Assembly (NCBI GenBank): GCA_965652775.1
Contig: CBFGXP010000087.1
Coordinates: 1-15,183, forward strand
Origin: VBAS01 sp965652775
GTDB lineage: Bacteria > Bacteroidota > Bacteroidia > Chitinophagales > Chitinophagaceae
Direction of reading: 5' to 3'
DNA: 15,183 nt
The position numbers were made by a program, and so were the translations under genes. The notes below the pieces were generated by a model. The model did not search any database, had not been told where the DNA came from, and was given only the letters and a program-made list of their open reading frames with translations. Below, in pieces: positions 7,301-14,972 of this stretch. Each line of letters starts with the position of its first letter. The first letter of the stretch is position 1.

Positions 7301-7747
7301 TTATTTTAAATAATTCATAAGACGAGCGATCTTACCATCAGCTGAAAAAACTAGTTCCAGGTCCTTTTTCCCTTTTCCCTCGAGTTCAACCTGGTAATAA
7401 CTGAATCCATCTTTTTCAATTTTTCCTGCATCGTCGATCTTGTAACCGGCATATTGCGTACTTATAATCGCAGAGACCGCAGTGGGAAGCTCATTTTCGT
7501 TAATATCCAGCTTATACATTACCAGTTTGCCTGCAGAATCAATATAAACGGCATATTCTATACTATCCTTTTTAAATTCTGCTTCGTACAGGTTATTCTT
7601 TTTCTCCCAGTCAATTTTGGATGCCGTTCCAAATTTTGTTTGCACCGTGTTTAATACCACCGATGGCACTTTGTCGGCCGGTATGTCCTGGCTGCAGGAC
7701 CAAAGTGAAAACAGGGATGCAGTAGCGACCAATGCAATGCACTTCAT
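7301..7747 (-). CDS. PepSY-like (DUF2874) lipoprotein
   Basis: The protein has 148 residues. A short signal (MKCIALVATASLFSLWSC) ends in a lipobox-like LWSC with the lipidated Cys at 18; Trp at -2 is unusual but tolerated. The mature part shows two copies of the alpha-beta pattern of the PepSY-like family: PSVVLNTVQTKFGTASKIDW with a YEAEFKKDSIEYAVYID sheet, then PTAVSAIISTQYAGYKI with FSYYQVELEGKGKKDLEL. Family knowledge: these small Bacteroidota periplasmic or outer-membrane proteins resemble inhibitor-like or ligand-binding domains and often lie beside two-component systems; no activity is known. It sits between the histidine kinase gene (116 bases upstream) and the propeller gene (17 bases downstream), all on the same strand. 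Its start is an ATG within an AT-rich leader. Confidence 0.88.
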   Translation of the reverse strand: MKCIALVATASLFSLWSCSQDIPADKVPSVVLNTVQTKFGTASKIDWEKKNNLYEAEFKKDSIEYAVYIDSAGKLVMYKLDINENELPTAVSAIISTQYAGYKIDDAGKIEKDGFSYYQVELEGKGKKDLELVFSADGKIARLMNYLK

Positions 7748-7863
7748 ATTTTTAATTTTATTGAATTATTCTTACACAAAGCTCAACCACAAATCGGGAA
7801 AGAATTGGGAATGCACAAACAAATGGAAAAGAATGAAGGTTTATTTATGAAATCGCAAACATC

Positions 7864-9126
7864 CTAAAAATGAACTGTGACAATATGCCTTTGCTCGTAG
7901 CGATAGGAAGTTTTAAAATTATAAAGGTCACCGATAGCCTTTACAATAGCAAGACCGAGCCCGGTTGAAACGGCGGAGGGTTGATCTGAATGAAAGCGGT
8001 TGAAAATTTTTTCTTCGTCCAACGGATTTTCAACTCCGGAATTTTCAACCATCAATGTATCACTATCGATAGTAATTGTAATAAAGCCGCCGGGTTTATT
8101 ATGGATGATCGCATTTTTCACAAGATTGATAACAAGAATTGTAGCAAGGTCAAGATTCATTTTTTGAATACAGGCATTTCTCTCTGTAATTGTAAGTTTC
8201 AGATCGCTGAACGTTAACTGGTCAAGAAAATCGGACGTGATCTTTTTTATCAGCTCATTGATATTGGCGGGCGATGACTCTGCAAATTGTTTATTCTCGA
8301 TCCGGGAAAGTAAGAGGAGCGATTTATTCAATCTCGTCAGCCTTTCCAGGTGGTCCAGCGCTGACGCAACTAATTTTAATTGTACCGGCTTTAATTGATC
8401 ATCCTCTGCCAGGGATTCAAGCTTGTTGATACTTATGGCTAATGGGGTTTGTAATTCATGTGAGGCATTTTCAATAAAATGTTTCTGGCTGGTATATGTG
8501 TCGATATTTCTTTGAACAAATTTTTGCACCGTTTCATTTAACATGCTGAATTCATCCACTTTTGTTTTTATAGGTGTGATAGGTTCGGGTTTATCAAGCC
8601 TGAATTTTTTGAGATGTTTCAACAGCTGGTAGAAAGGCTGCCATATTCTCCTGAATAAAAAGTTATTGAAAATAATTATAAAAAGAACCAGCCCGATGTA
8701 CAACCATAAAATAGAAAAGAACATTTGTTTTACCAGGTCATCTTCTTCAACCATCGAAGTGGCTACTTTTAATTCATAATACCTCCCATTTTGAAGAAAT
8801 ACAGTTTTCAGTAATCTTACAGGCTCATCGCTTTTTTCATTTTGCATGAACATCATTGTATCTATATAGGTATCGCGGAGATTGACAGCAGCACCGGGAA
8901 GTATTTCATTAATGGTGTAGTCGCTCTCATCAAAATTATGTTTGTTAAGCAGGGTGGAATCGGTTGCTGCTTTTTGAATTACCAATCCCTTTTGATTATC
9001 GAGCCCGTCATCAATGCTATCGTAGATCTCGATCAGCATTGTGTAATAGAATGCCGCGGCCCACATCGAAATAACAATAAACAGTGCTACTGAATAATAA
9101 ACTGAAGTATAGTTGAGCAATTTCAT
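7864..9126 (-). CDS. Sensor histidine kinase
   Basis: This membrane kinase has 420 residues. The first membrane segment spans about 9-30, a periplasmic sensor region about 31-136, and the second membrane segment about 137-158. A linker follows, then a dimerisation domain with H-box IENASHELQTPLA (phospho-accepting His223) and an ATP-binding domain. The N box is INLVKNAIIHN (Asn338). The G1 box is worn (VENSG where DxGxG is usual) and the G2 box is STGLGLAIVKAI (388-398). It is short at the C terminus, ending just after the last strand (IVTVHF), as is common for this Bacteroidota group. The start overlaps the regulator's stop in a TGATG arrangement, so translation is coupled. The periplasmic region is too divergent for me to name a ligand; the PepSY-like lipoprotein and membrane-anchored propeller encoded downstream are candidate partners. 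Confidence 0.94.
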   Translation of the reverse strand: MKLLNYTSVYYSVALFIVISMWAAAFYYTMLIEIYDSIDDGLDNQKGLVIQKAATDSTLLNKHNFDESDYTINEILPGAAVNLRDTYIDTMMFMQNEKSDEPVRLLKTVFLQNGRYYELKVATSMVEEDDLVKQMFFSILWLYIGLVLFIIIFNNFLFRRIWQPFYQLLKHLKKFRLDKPEPITPIKTKVDEFSMLNETVQKFVQRNIDTYTSQKHFIENASHELQTPLAISINKLESLAEDDQLKPVQLKLVASALDHLERLTRLNKSLLLLSRIENKQFAESSPANINELIKKITSDFLDQLTFSDLKLTITERNACIQKMNLDLATILVINLVKNAIIHNKPGGFITITIDSDTLMVENSGVENPLDEEKIFNRFHSDQPSAVSTGLGLAIVKAIGDLYNFKTSYRYEQRHIVTVHF

Positions 9127-9800
9127 CAGCTTATCAATTTGTAACCGACGCCGTATACAGCCTGTATCTCGATGCCGGCTTCATTGTCTTTTAATTTTTT
9201 TCTAAGGTTCTTGATCTGCGAGTAAATAAAATCAAAGCTATTGGCATCGTCAATATAATCACCCCACACGTGTTCAGCCAATGCTGACTTGTTGACAAGC
9301 CTGTTCTTATTGATCACCAGGTAAAGCAATACATCATATTCTTTGCGATTCAGCGTTAGCTCTTTTTCATTTATCCAAACTGTTCGTTGCTCTGTATCGA
9401 TCTTAAGATTATCACATGTTATATAATTACTGCCATCCATTTTTTTTCGCCGGAGTACGGATTTTACACGGGCATGTAGTTCAGCCAGGTGAAAGGGTTT
9501 TGCGAGATAATCATCTGCACCGAGGTTCAAGCCTTTTACCTTGTCTTCTAATGAATCCTTTGCAGAAACAATGATCACTCCTTCCGTATTGTTTTGCTTT
9601 TTTAATTCTTCCAGAAGCACTAGCCCATTGCCGCCCGGCAGCCCGATATCAAGCAGGATGCAGTCATATTGGTACACCTCCAGTTTTTCACGGGCGGAAT
9701 AAAAATCTGCAGCTGCCTCAACTACATATTTCTCCTGCAGGAGAGAAGTTACCATACTTTCCCGCATGCCTTGTTCATCTTCTATTACTAATATCTTCAA
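9126..9800 (-). CDS. OmpR/PhoB-type response regulator
   Basis: This DNA-binding regulator has 224 residues. Its receiver domain (about 1-115) has the acidic pair Glu7-Asp8, phospho-acceptor Asp51 in CILLDIGLPGGNG, the switch Ser79 in IIVSAKD, and Lys101 in YLAKPF. Its winged-helix domain (about 125-224) has LTLNRKEYDVLLYLVINKNR, the recognition-helix region FIYSQIKNLRKKL and the terminal hairpin IQAVYGVGYKLIS. The start is a TTG at 9800: a stop lies four codons upstream in frame, and the next in-frame ATG would remove the acidic pair. The gene is the first of a probable four-gene unit with the kinase, lipoprotein and propeller genes. Its targets are unknown; the downstream genes or the unit itself are natural candidates. 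Confidence 0.95.
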   Translation of the reverse strand: MKILVIEDEQGMRESMVTSLLQEKYVVEAAADFYSAREKLEVYQYDCILLDIGLPGGNGLVLLEELKKQNNTEGVIIVSAKDSLEDKVKGLNLGADDYLAKPFHLAELHARVKSVLRRKKMDGSNYITCDNLKIDTEQRTVWINEKELTLNRKEYDVLLYLVINKNRLVNKSALAEHVWGDYIDDANSFDFIYSQIKNLRKKLKDNEAGIEIQAVYGVGYKLIS

Positions 9801-9817
9801 GTGTGAATGTTAAGCTG

Positions 9818-9846
9818 CAAAGTAAACGATGAAATCTGGAAACAAA
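9818..9846 (-). promoter_or_regulatory. Candidate housekeeping promoter of the two-component unit
   Basis: On the minus strand TTTG (9846-9843) is followed after 17 bases by TTACTTTG (9825-9818), one mismatch from the Bacteroidota -7 consensus TAnnTTTG. The implied start lies only about 10 bases before the TTG start codon, giving a very short leader. Short AT-rich motifs of this kind occur by chance, so confidence is limited. Confidence 0.3.
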
Positions 9847-9989
9847 AGGTAAAATGGCAACAGGAATAGTTTCGGCAACGTTTTCAGGTCTGCGATAGAG
9901 GATTATACAAATAAGCGAAAACCAGATTAAAAAAGATAGAAACCCGGATATAAGAATGCTCCAATAATATAATGAACAATAAAGAACAG

Positions 9990-10008
9990 GATCCCGAAAA
10001 TTGGGATC
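9990..10008. repeat. Hairpin-forming inverted repeat in the 9801-10129 gap
   Basis: GATCCC (9990-9995) and GGGATC (10003-10008) are perfect inverted arms around a 7-base spacer. On the minus strand the hairpin lies about 120 bases after the stop of the modular secreted protein gene and is followed by a moderately T-rich stretch (CTGTTCTTTATT), so it could be a weak terminator of that gene. The rest of the 9801-10129 gap holds no gene that I can support. Confidence 0.35.
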
Positions 10009-10129
10009 AACAACCAATGATTTTTGATTTTTAAATTGCAGGGTCAAAATATTCCTGATAGTTATTCTAATAATAATTACCCCCTGTAGTTTATTGGACT
10101 TTCCTATTCCGCATTTTTAGTTATACGTT

Positions 10130-11356
10130 TCACTTCTTTAGTTCAAAAACAACTTTTGCATTTTTTTGCTCACTGGAGGAGATCAAAACTTCATATCGGT
10201 TGCTGGCTGTGTTGATGATCATTACTGAAGTATTTGGTGGTATAGAACCTAAATTTTCAGCCACCATGATTATTTCATGATGGGGTGTAGAAGGGTTTAC
10301 ACCGATAGTAAAAGATATAGGTTTTTGAGAAAGACGCATTTTCGATCTTATTAATGTATTGTTGTGATAGATGCTAACTGTATCGCCATCTATTTCACCA
10401 TTATCGTATAGTTCGATCTTTATCTCACTGGCTTCGGTCTCGATCTTTCGGACCAATGAGTTTTCGCGGGTCTTCAGCACCAATGGAGGTGCAGGAAATA
10501 TTTTCTGCGGTTGCTTTACAACTGAAAATGTTTTTGACACAGTATCAGCATTCGGCTTGCTCACCTGCACCGCGGGAACTTCCTTCCGGGGAGGAGTGGT
10601 AACTTTTTTAGGTGCTGGTTTTGGCGTAGTTGCCTGGGTTGTTGTAGCCGTGTTCTTTTTCGGCGGCGATGTTGGAGCAGTCACCTGCGTAATTTGTTTT
10701 ACACATTCGCGGAATGTGATATCATCCAATGCAAAATCATTTCCACAGCCACCCGGTGCGTTGTCGATCATTACTAACATCAATGTTGATGATGAAGCCG
10801 GCGTTGTAAAGTAGGCAAAATGCCGTATCCACCTTGGATCGGGAAATCTTGGTATTTCACCGGTAACAATACTTGTGACCACGGTCCCTTCAGGTGTTTC
10901 CAATCGAATATTAAGACGAGGCAATAATGGATATGGACATTTCCTTGTAGGCTTGCAAAGATTCATCAGCCATACACTCAATTCATATATGGTATTGCTC
11001 TTTAATCCAAGAATAGGCGTTTTCAGAAAAACACCTGCATCCGGCGAAGCATTGACCAATAGCATATTTCCGCCAGCATCGCCTGGGGTATGGTCTTCCT
11101 CAAGTGTATGCCAGTCGCCTCTAAAGCATTCACTGGTATAGGAAGCAAATGAATAATATCCATCACTTGGACATGAATGAGAAACACGGCGGTAATTGGA
11201 AAGATCAACGCTGTTCACATCACTCGAATGGCCGGCTCCAAAGGTCATGGTGAGTTGCGGTGGCAGTAAGGTACAGTTGGTGGGTTGCGCTTTTGGTACA
11301 AAGGCGAAGGAAAGGAAAATAAATATGAAAACTAACTTCTTCAAGGTCTGATGCAC
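10130..11356 (-). CDS. Secreted modular protein: galactose-binding-like domain, Pro/Thr linker, C-terminal beta domain
   Basis: The protein has 408 residues from a GTG at 11356. No in-frame ATG exists upstream, and a TTG at 11344 would give a typical signal start (MKKLVFIFIFLSFAFV), so the start is uncertain by four codons. After the signal (to about AQ24), residues 35-218 look like a beta-sandwich with Cys residues at 28, 62, 77, 134, 140, 204 and 218, a LLVNASPDAGVFLKT segment, and the ending GGCGNDFALDDITFREC. That is the style of carbohydrate- or galactose-binding-like domains in Bacteroidota surface proteins. A low-complexity Pro/Thr/Lys linker (about 225-290) leads to a second beta domain (about 305-408) with IELYDNGEIDGDTVSIYHN and IMVAENLGSIPPNTSVMII. 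I have seen this pattern in other Chitinophagaceae proteins but cannot name it. There is no T9SS sorting tail. A binding or surface-adhesion role is inference. Confidence 0.8.
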   Translation of the reverse strand: MHQTLKKLVFIFIFLSFAFVPKAQPTNCTLLPPQLTMTFGAGHSSDVNSVDLSNYRRVSHSCPSDGYYSFASYTSECFRGDWHTLEEDHTPGDAGGNMLLVNASPDAGVFLKTPILGLKSNTIYELSVWLMNLCKPTRKCPYPLLPRLNIRLETPEGTVVTSIVTGEIPRFPDPRWIRHFAYFTTPASSSTLMLVMIDNAPGGCGNDFALDDITFRECVKQITQVTAPTSPPKKNTATTTQATTPKPAPKKVTTPPRKEVPAVQVSKPNADTVSKTFSVVKQPQKIFPAPPLVLKTRENSLVRKIETEASEIKIELYDNGEIDGDTVSIYHNNTLIRSKMRLSQKPISFTIGVNPSTPHHEIIMVAENLGSIPPNTSVMIINTASNRYEVLISSSEQKNAKVVFELKK

Positions 11357-11645
11357 TTTACTCTTAAAGCTACTACAAATTCATAATACTGGTCAAATGA
11401 TGGTATGAAAGGTAGATTTTAGTTGATAAGTTTGATCATGTGCCTGAACTTAAGCTGATACCTGTATCACTACAATTAAAAGTATCAATGCGCTCCGTCT
11501 AAACACGGATTTTGGCAAATTATGTCTTGTTCAGTGTTTTCACTTAATTACGTCAACTAAAATTTCACACGCAGCATTTTCATAATGTGTGATGGTCACT
11601 TTGCTTGTTTCAAAAGACCTCGTTTTTTAATTCCACTGTTAGCTC

Positions 11646-11769
11646 TCCAGCCAGGCCCTAATGAAGAAAAAATCTTTGGTTGCACGCAGCTCAATAAAAG
11701 CATATTGCGATAAGTATTTATAATTGACTTGTTCAGCATTCTGGTTTCATGCGGGAAGGCCCGGCTGGA
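11646..11769. repeat. Long-range inverted repeat, 12-base arms with 100-base spacer
   Basis: TCCAGCCAGGCC (11646-11657) matches the reverse complement of GGCCCGGCTGGA (11758-11769) at 11 of 12 positions. The arms are GC-rich in an AT-rich gap. They could close a folded RNA of about 124 bases or be the ends of a small decayed mobile repeat. Confidence 0.45.
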
Positions 11770-11801
11770 TAAACATAATTGATATTTTGGAAGGACCAGT
11801 A

Positions 11802-11830
11802 TTTGCAATCCATAGGCGGCATTGATTTTG
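11802..11830 (+). promoter_or_regulatory. Candidate promoter of the sugar dehydrogenase gene
   Basis: TTTG (11802-11805) is followed after 17 bases by TGATTTTG (11823-11830), one mismatch from TAnnTTTG. The implied start would give a leader of about 20-25 bases before the ATG at 11859. Confidence 0.3.
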
Positions 11831-11858
11831 TGCGAAGTTTTCTCAAACCTTAACTACT

Positions 11859-13499
11859 ATGATGAAAATGTCTACTGCAGCTAAAGCCATTTTGATCCTA
11901 AGTTTATTTATCAATTACACCGCAAAGAGCCAGATCGGTTATCAAACAATTGTTGCTACAGGTCTTGCCAATCCGATCGATATAGCGATTCCTCCGAATG
12001 CAAGTCCTGCAAATGGAAGCACAAGAATATTCGTTGCACAACAAAATGGATTGATCCGCTTATGGAACGGGACTTCATTTTCTGATCTTGTTGATCTTTC
12101 GACGGTCATAACTACAGGAGGGAGTGAGCAGGGCCTGCTGAGTATGACATTCCATCCTTCTTACAATGGAACTACTAATAGGGATTTTTTTGTGTTTTAC
12201 ACCCGTAATGCTGATGGAGCCCTTACTGTTGCCCGTTATATGACTCATCCAACAGATCCAAACGCTATCGATCCGGCAGGCGGAACTGTACTGATCAATC
12301 CGATTGCTCATTCTTCTAACACCAATCATAATGGTGGCGATTTGAATTTTGGACCTGACGGATTTTTGTATCTGACAACCGGTGATGGAGGCGGTAGTGG
12401 CGATCCCGCAGAGAATGCACAGAATCCAGCTTCCCTTCTTGGTAAATTATTACGAATAGATGTAAATGCAACTATTCCTATTACCCCGACCGTTATCGAT
12501 ATCGGCCTGAGAAATCCTTACCGCTGGAGCTTTGACAAAAGCACCGGCGATGCATGGATCGGCGATGTGGGACAAGGTTCCTGGGAAGAGATCAGTTTTA
12601 AACCTGCGGGATCTAGCGGGTTGAATTTTGGATGGGATTGTTATGAAGGAAATGCGCCATTTGAGTTAACTGTTGATTGTCCGGCCGCAGGATCACTTAC
12701 TTTTCCTTCTCATGTTTATCCGAATGCAGAGGGACAAGCGGTTATAGGTGGCTTTGTTTACAGGGGCACTGAGATCGCTGCATTGTATGGTTGGTACATT
12801 GCAACTGACTACTTCAGCGGGAGAATTTTCAGAAGAGGCCCTGACGGTACATGGTTTACACAAACAGGGGGACAAGCAGGAATATCAAGTTTTGGGGAAG
12901 CACCAGATGGCACGCTGTATGCGATCTCGCAATTTTCAGATGACTTGTATAAGGTGATCGTTACTGGTCCGCTGCCAGTTAAATTGATAAGTTTTTCCGG
13001 AGAGAGAAATGCCGATATTTCCGAATTAAGCTGGAAGACAGCAACAGAACAAAACACAGCAAGATTTAAAGTTGAATTCAGCAGCACTGCCACTAATTTT
13101 CAAAACGCAGGAATTGTAAACGCAAGCAGGAATCCAAATGGAAGTAACTATTCATTTCAGCATCGTTTCAATTCCAGCGCTGATCTATATTACCGGCTGG
13201 TGATAGAAGATGATGACGGAGAAATTGCGTATTCATCCATTATCAGGCTTTCATCCCGTAAAAAAGGATTCAAAATATATCCTACGATAATTAATAACGG
13301 GGTATTAAATATTCAAACTGAAACCCCTGCATCCAGGTTACAGATCATAAGTGCTAATGGCGCGATCGTATTTCAAAAAGAATTGAATGGATTTACAGGA
13401 ACAACAGCTATTTCTATACCTCAATTTTCTAAAGGCATTTATATTGTTCAGTTGCACATGAGTGATGTAATAAAAAGGGAGAAGATCATTATCCAGTAG
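11859..13499 (+). CDS. PQQ-dependent sugar dehydrogenase (glucose/sorbosone dehydrogenase family) with T9SS sorting domain
   Basis: The protein has 546 residues; a second ATG directly follows the first and either could be used. A signal peptide (about 1-25, ILILSLFINYTAKSQ) precedes a six-bladed propeller of the soluble-glucose-dehydrogenase type (about 28-368). Visible landmarks are GGSEQGLLSMTFHP near 87-100, TNHNGGDLNFGPDG near 155-168 with the probable catalytic His157, LTTGDGGGSGDP near 172-183, GLRNPYRWSFD with Arg218 near the expected active site, and DVGQGSWEEI. Residues 372-470 form a beta-sandwich (starting LPVKLISFSG, ending YYRLVIEDDDGEIAYSSIIR) of the kind that often precedes T9SS tails. 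The last 75 or so (KGFKIYP to KREKIIIQ) are a type A C-terminal sorting domain. The enzyme is thus predicted to be secreted or surface-attached and to oxidise an aldose or similar substrate if PQQ is available. It stands alone as a unit, with 106 gene-free bases after it. Confidence 0.92.
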   Translation: MMKMSTAAKAILILSLFINYTAKSQIGYQTIVATGLANPIDIAIPPNASPANGSTRIFVAQQNGLIRLWNGTSFSDLVDLSTVITTGGSEQGLLSMTFHPSYNGTTNRDFFVFYTRNADGALTVARYMTHPTDPNAIDPAGGTVLINPIAHSSNTNHNGGDLNFGPDGFLYLTTGDGGGSGDPAENAQNPASLLGKLLRIDVNATIPITPTVIDIGLRNPYRWSFDKSTGDAWIGDVGQGSWEEISFKPAGSSGLNFGWDCYEGNAPFELTVDCPAAGSLTFPSHVYPNAEGQAVIGGFVYRGTEIAALYGWYIATDYFSGRIFRRGPDGTWFTQTGGQAGISSFGEAPDGTLYAISQFSDDLYKVIVTGPLPVKLISFSGERNADISELSWKTATEQNTARFKVEFSSTATNFQNAGIVNASRNPNGSNYSFQHRFNSSADLYYRLVIEDDDGEIAYSSIIRLSSRKKGFKIYPTIINNGVLNIQTETPASRLQIISANGAIVFQKELNGFTGTTAISIPQFSKGIYIVQLHMSDVIKREKIIIQ

Positions 13500-13605
13500 C
13501 CTAAGACTTCAAAGATTACTGAATAGACCGTATGACTACTGCGGAGTAACGCGGCCCCTATTGGCGGTTCTTAAAACTACTTTATTGCTACGGGCGAACA
13601 TCTGA

Positions 13606-14277
13606 TTACTCTAAGCTTATTCCTTGCGCAACATTCCCAACTAAGAAAGATATTTTCACCGGGAACTTGCCTGCAGGTTTGTCTTTGCATGGATACCAAT
13701 TCCTGTTTTCAGGTACTATGATAAATAAACCTTCATCATTCCCAATAGCGCAAAATTTTTCAAGTGGTGGCTGTTTGCTAAAATATTCGAGATTGCGATC
13801 TTCCATTAATTGTTCAATTGATCTTTGAAAACCATCTTCAGGGAACACTAATCCTATTTCACTAACATTACGAATATGCTTTGACGAAAATGGCTCGTCG
13901 ATAATATCATTGAGATCAGCCCTGGCAATTAATTCGGCTATATTGCCAGCGGGGTCAAGAAAATAAACTGATTTGGCATTCCAGTTAGTAAAATCAGCGA
14001 TATAACTTTTGTAGTCTTCGATCCATAACAGCTCTGTTCTTTCTTTTAACCAGTCATGTGCTTCTTGAATTCGATTGGAAGGGATATTAAATGCAAAATG
14101 ATAAGTAGGAAAACTCAGCGGGTCTTCCGTCTTTTCGAAAATTAGTTTACTAAGACCTGCATGGATAGTAAACTGAGTATCACTATCATCAGTTACCTGC
14201 AATTCCAATACATTTTTGTAAAAATGATAAAGTGGAAAAAGACGATTCGTTTGCAACCGGATCTCCTGTAGTATCAT
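13606..14277 (-). CDS. VOC-fold (glyoxalase/dioxygenase-like) protein
   Basis: The 223-residue protein has a first beta-alpha-beta-beta-beta module of the vicinal-oxygen-chelate fold. FPLYHFYKNVLELQV (about 14-28) is followed by HFAFNIP with His60 and VYFLDPAGNIAELIAR with Glu115, which are two of the usual metal-ligand positions. The His expected near residue 8 in many VOC enzymes is absent (IRLQT), so metal binding is uncertain. The second half (about 135-223) reads as a second, more degenerate module (VSEIGLVFPEDGFQRSIEQL, LFIIVPENRNWYP). Substrate is unknown. The start codon lies 5 bases after the SDR gene ends, so the two are one operon. It ends before a 106-base gap with no clear terminator. 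Similar proteins in Bacteroidota are annotated only as VOC family. Confidence 0.85.
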   Translation of the reverse strand: MILQEIRLQTNRLFPLYHFYKNVLELQVTDDSDTQFTIHAGLSKLIFEKTEDPLSFPTYHFAFNIPSNRIQEAHDWLKERTELLWIEDYKSYIADFTNWNAKSVYFLDPAGNIAELIARADLNDIIDEPFSSKHIRNVSEIGLVFPEDGFQRSIEQLMEDRNLEYFSKQPPLEKFCAIGNDEGLFIIVPENRNWYPCKDKPAGKFPVKISFLVGNVAQGISLE

Positions 14278-14282
14278 TTGTT

Positions 14283-14972
14283 CTAAGAATTGTGGTACAC
14301 TTTAATTATTGGTTCTCTTAAAACCGCGGCTGCATCAGTACAATAAAAGTAAATAGCATCCGCGATGGCTTCAGGCTTTACCCATTTTGATGGATCGGCG
14401 TCGGGCATTGATTTTCTATTTTGAGGAGTATCAATTGTACTTGGCACTACAACAGCCGTAACCACATTTTTTCCTTTTGCTTCATCATTCATCAATTCTG
14501 CCAGGCGAAAAATGAGTGACTTTGCCAAACCATAAGCCACCATTCCTTTTCCGCTTTTTGCATCAAGACCGGGACGGGAACCAATGATAAATATTCTTCC
14601 GCTGTTTTGTTTCAGCATTTGCACAAAAATGGGTCTTGCTGTATTATAGGCTGTTTCAAAATTCAGTTTGTATTGTTTTGCAATATCACTTGTTTTTGTT
14701 TCAGCAACTGAACCCATTGCAAAACCACCAACGGTTAATACCGCAGCATCAACTGATCCATATTTTGAAATTATATTGGTTACAAATTTTTCCGAATCAT
14801 CTTCATTCATCAGGTCGACAACAACTTTCTCTAGTTTATCTTCGGGAAACTCTATCGGTACGGGATCGTTTGGAATAATTGTTCCGACTACTTTGTATCC
14901 TTCATCAATGAATTTTTTTATTACGGCCTGTCCCATATTGCCGGAAGCACCTGTTACAATTGCTGTCTTCAT
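14283..14972 (-). CDS. Short-chain dehydrogenase/reductase (SDR)
   Basis: From the ATG at 14972 the protein has 229 residues; a TTG 18 bases upstream is possible but puts six extra residues before the classical start MKTAIVTGASGNMG. The Rossmann nucleotide motif TGASGNMG (7-14), a conserved Asn104, catalytic Ser132 (IIGSRPG), Tyr147 and Lys151 (YGLAK) make the full classical SDR set. Length is typical. The residue pattern after strand 2 (VVGTIIPND) does not decide between NADH and NADPH. The substrate cannot be named; family members reduce ketones, quinonoid pteridines or sugars. It is the first gene of a two-gene unit with the VOC protein 5 bases downstream. Upstream it faces the tRNA gene, with a 10-base palindrome TTTCCGGAAA (15028-15037) between them. 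Confidence 0.92.
   Translation of the reverse strand: MKTAIVTGASGNMGQAVIKKFIDEGYKVVGTIIPNDPVPIEFPEDKLEKVVVDLMNEDDSEKFVTNIISKYGSVDAAVLTVGGFAMGSVAETKTSDIAKQYKLNFETAYNTARPIFVQMLKQNSGRIFIIGSRPGLDAKSGKGMVAYGLAKSLIFRLAELMNDEAKGKNVVTAVVVPSTIDTPQNRKSMPDADPSKWVKPEAIADAIYFYCTDAAAVLREPIIKVYHNS

Larger units (their letters stand above)
11357..11858. other. 502-base gene-free region between divergent genes
   Basis: I see no credible gene here; the longest open frame (minus strand, about 11596-11808, TTG start) has no family features. The region holds several structures. TCCGT / ACGGA arms (11494-11509) precede TTTT. TCACA...TGTGA arms near 11565-11592 enclose a nested CATT/AATG stem. A long-range inverted pair lies at 11646-11657 and 11758-11769. 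A promoter candidate lies at 11802-11830. It may contain a small RNA or remnants of a mobile repeat. Confidence 0.5.

Noticed and set aside
9775..10047. Minus-strand 90-codon frame with a hydrophobic stretch
   Set aside because: It overlaps the regulator gene start and has no recognisable family or signal; the hydrophobic run is typical of AT-rich noncoding DNA. It is kept as a low-interest finding only.
11596..11808. Minus-strand 70-codon frame in the gene-free gap
   Set aside because: TTG start, no family features, and it runs through the inverted repeat arms.
13500..13605. Terminator between the convergent dehydrogenase and VOC genes
   Set aside because: No stem with a following T run could be found; only short GC-rich words are present.
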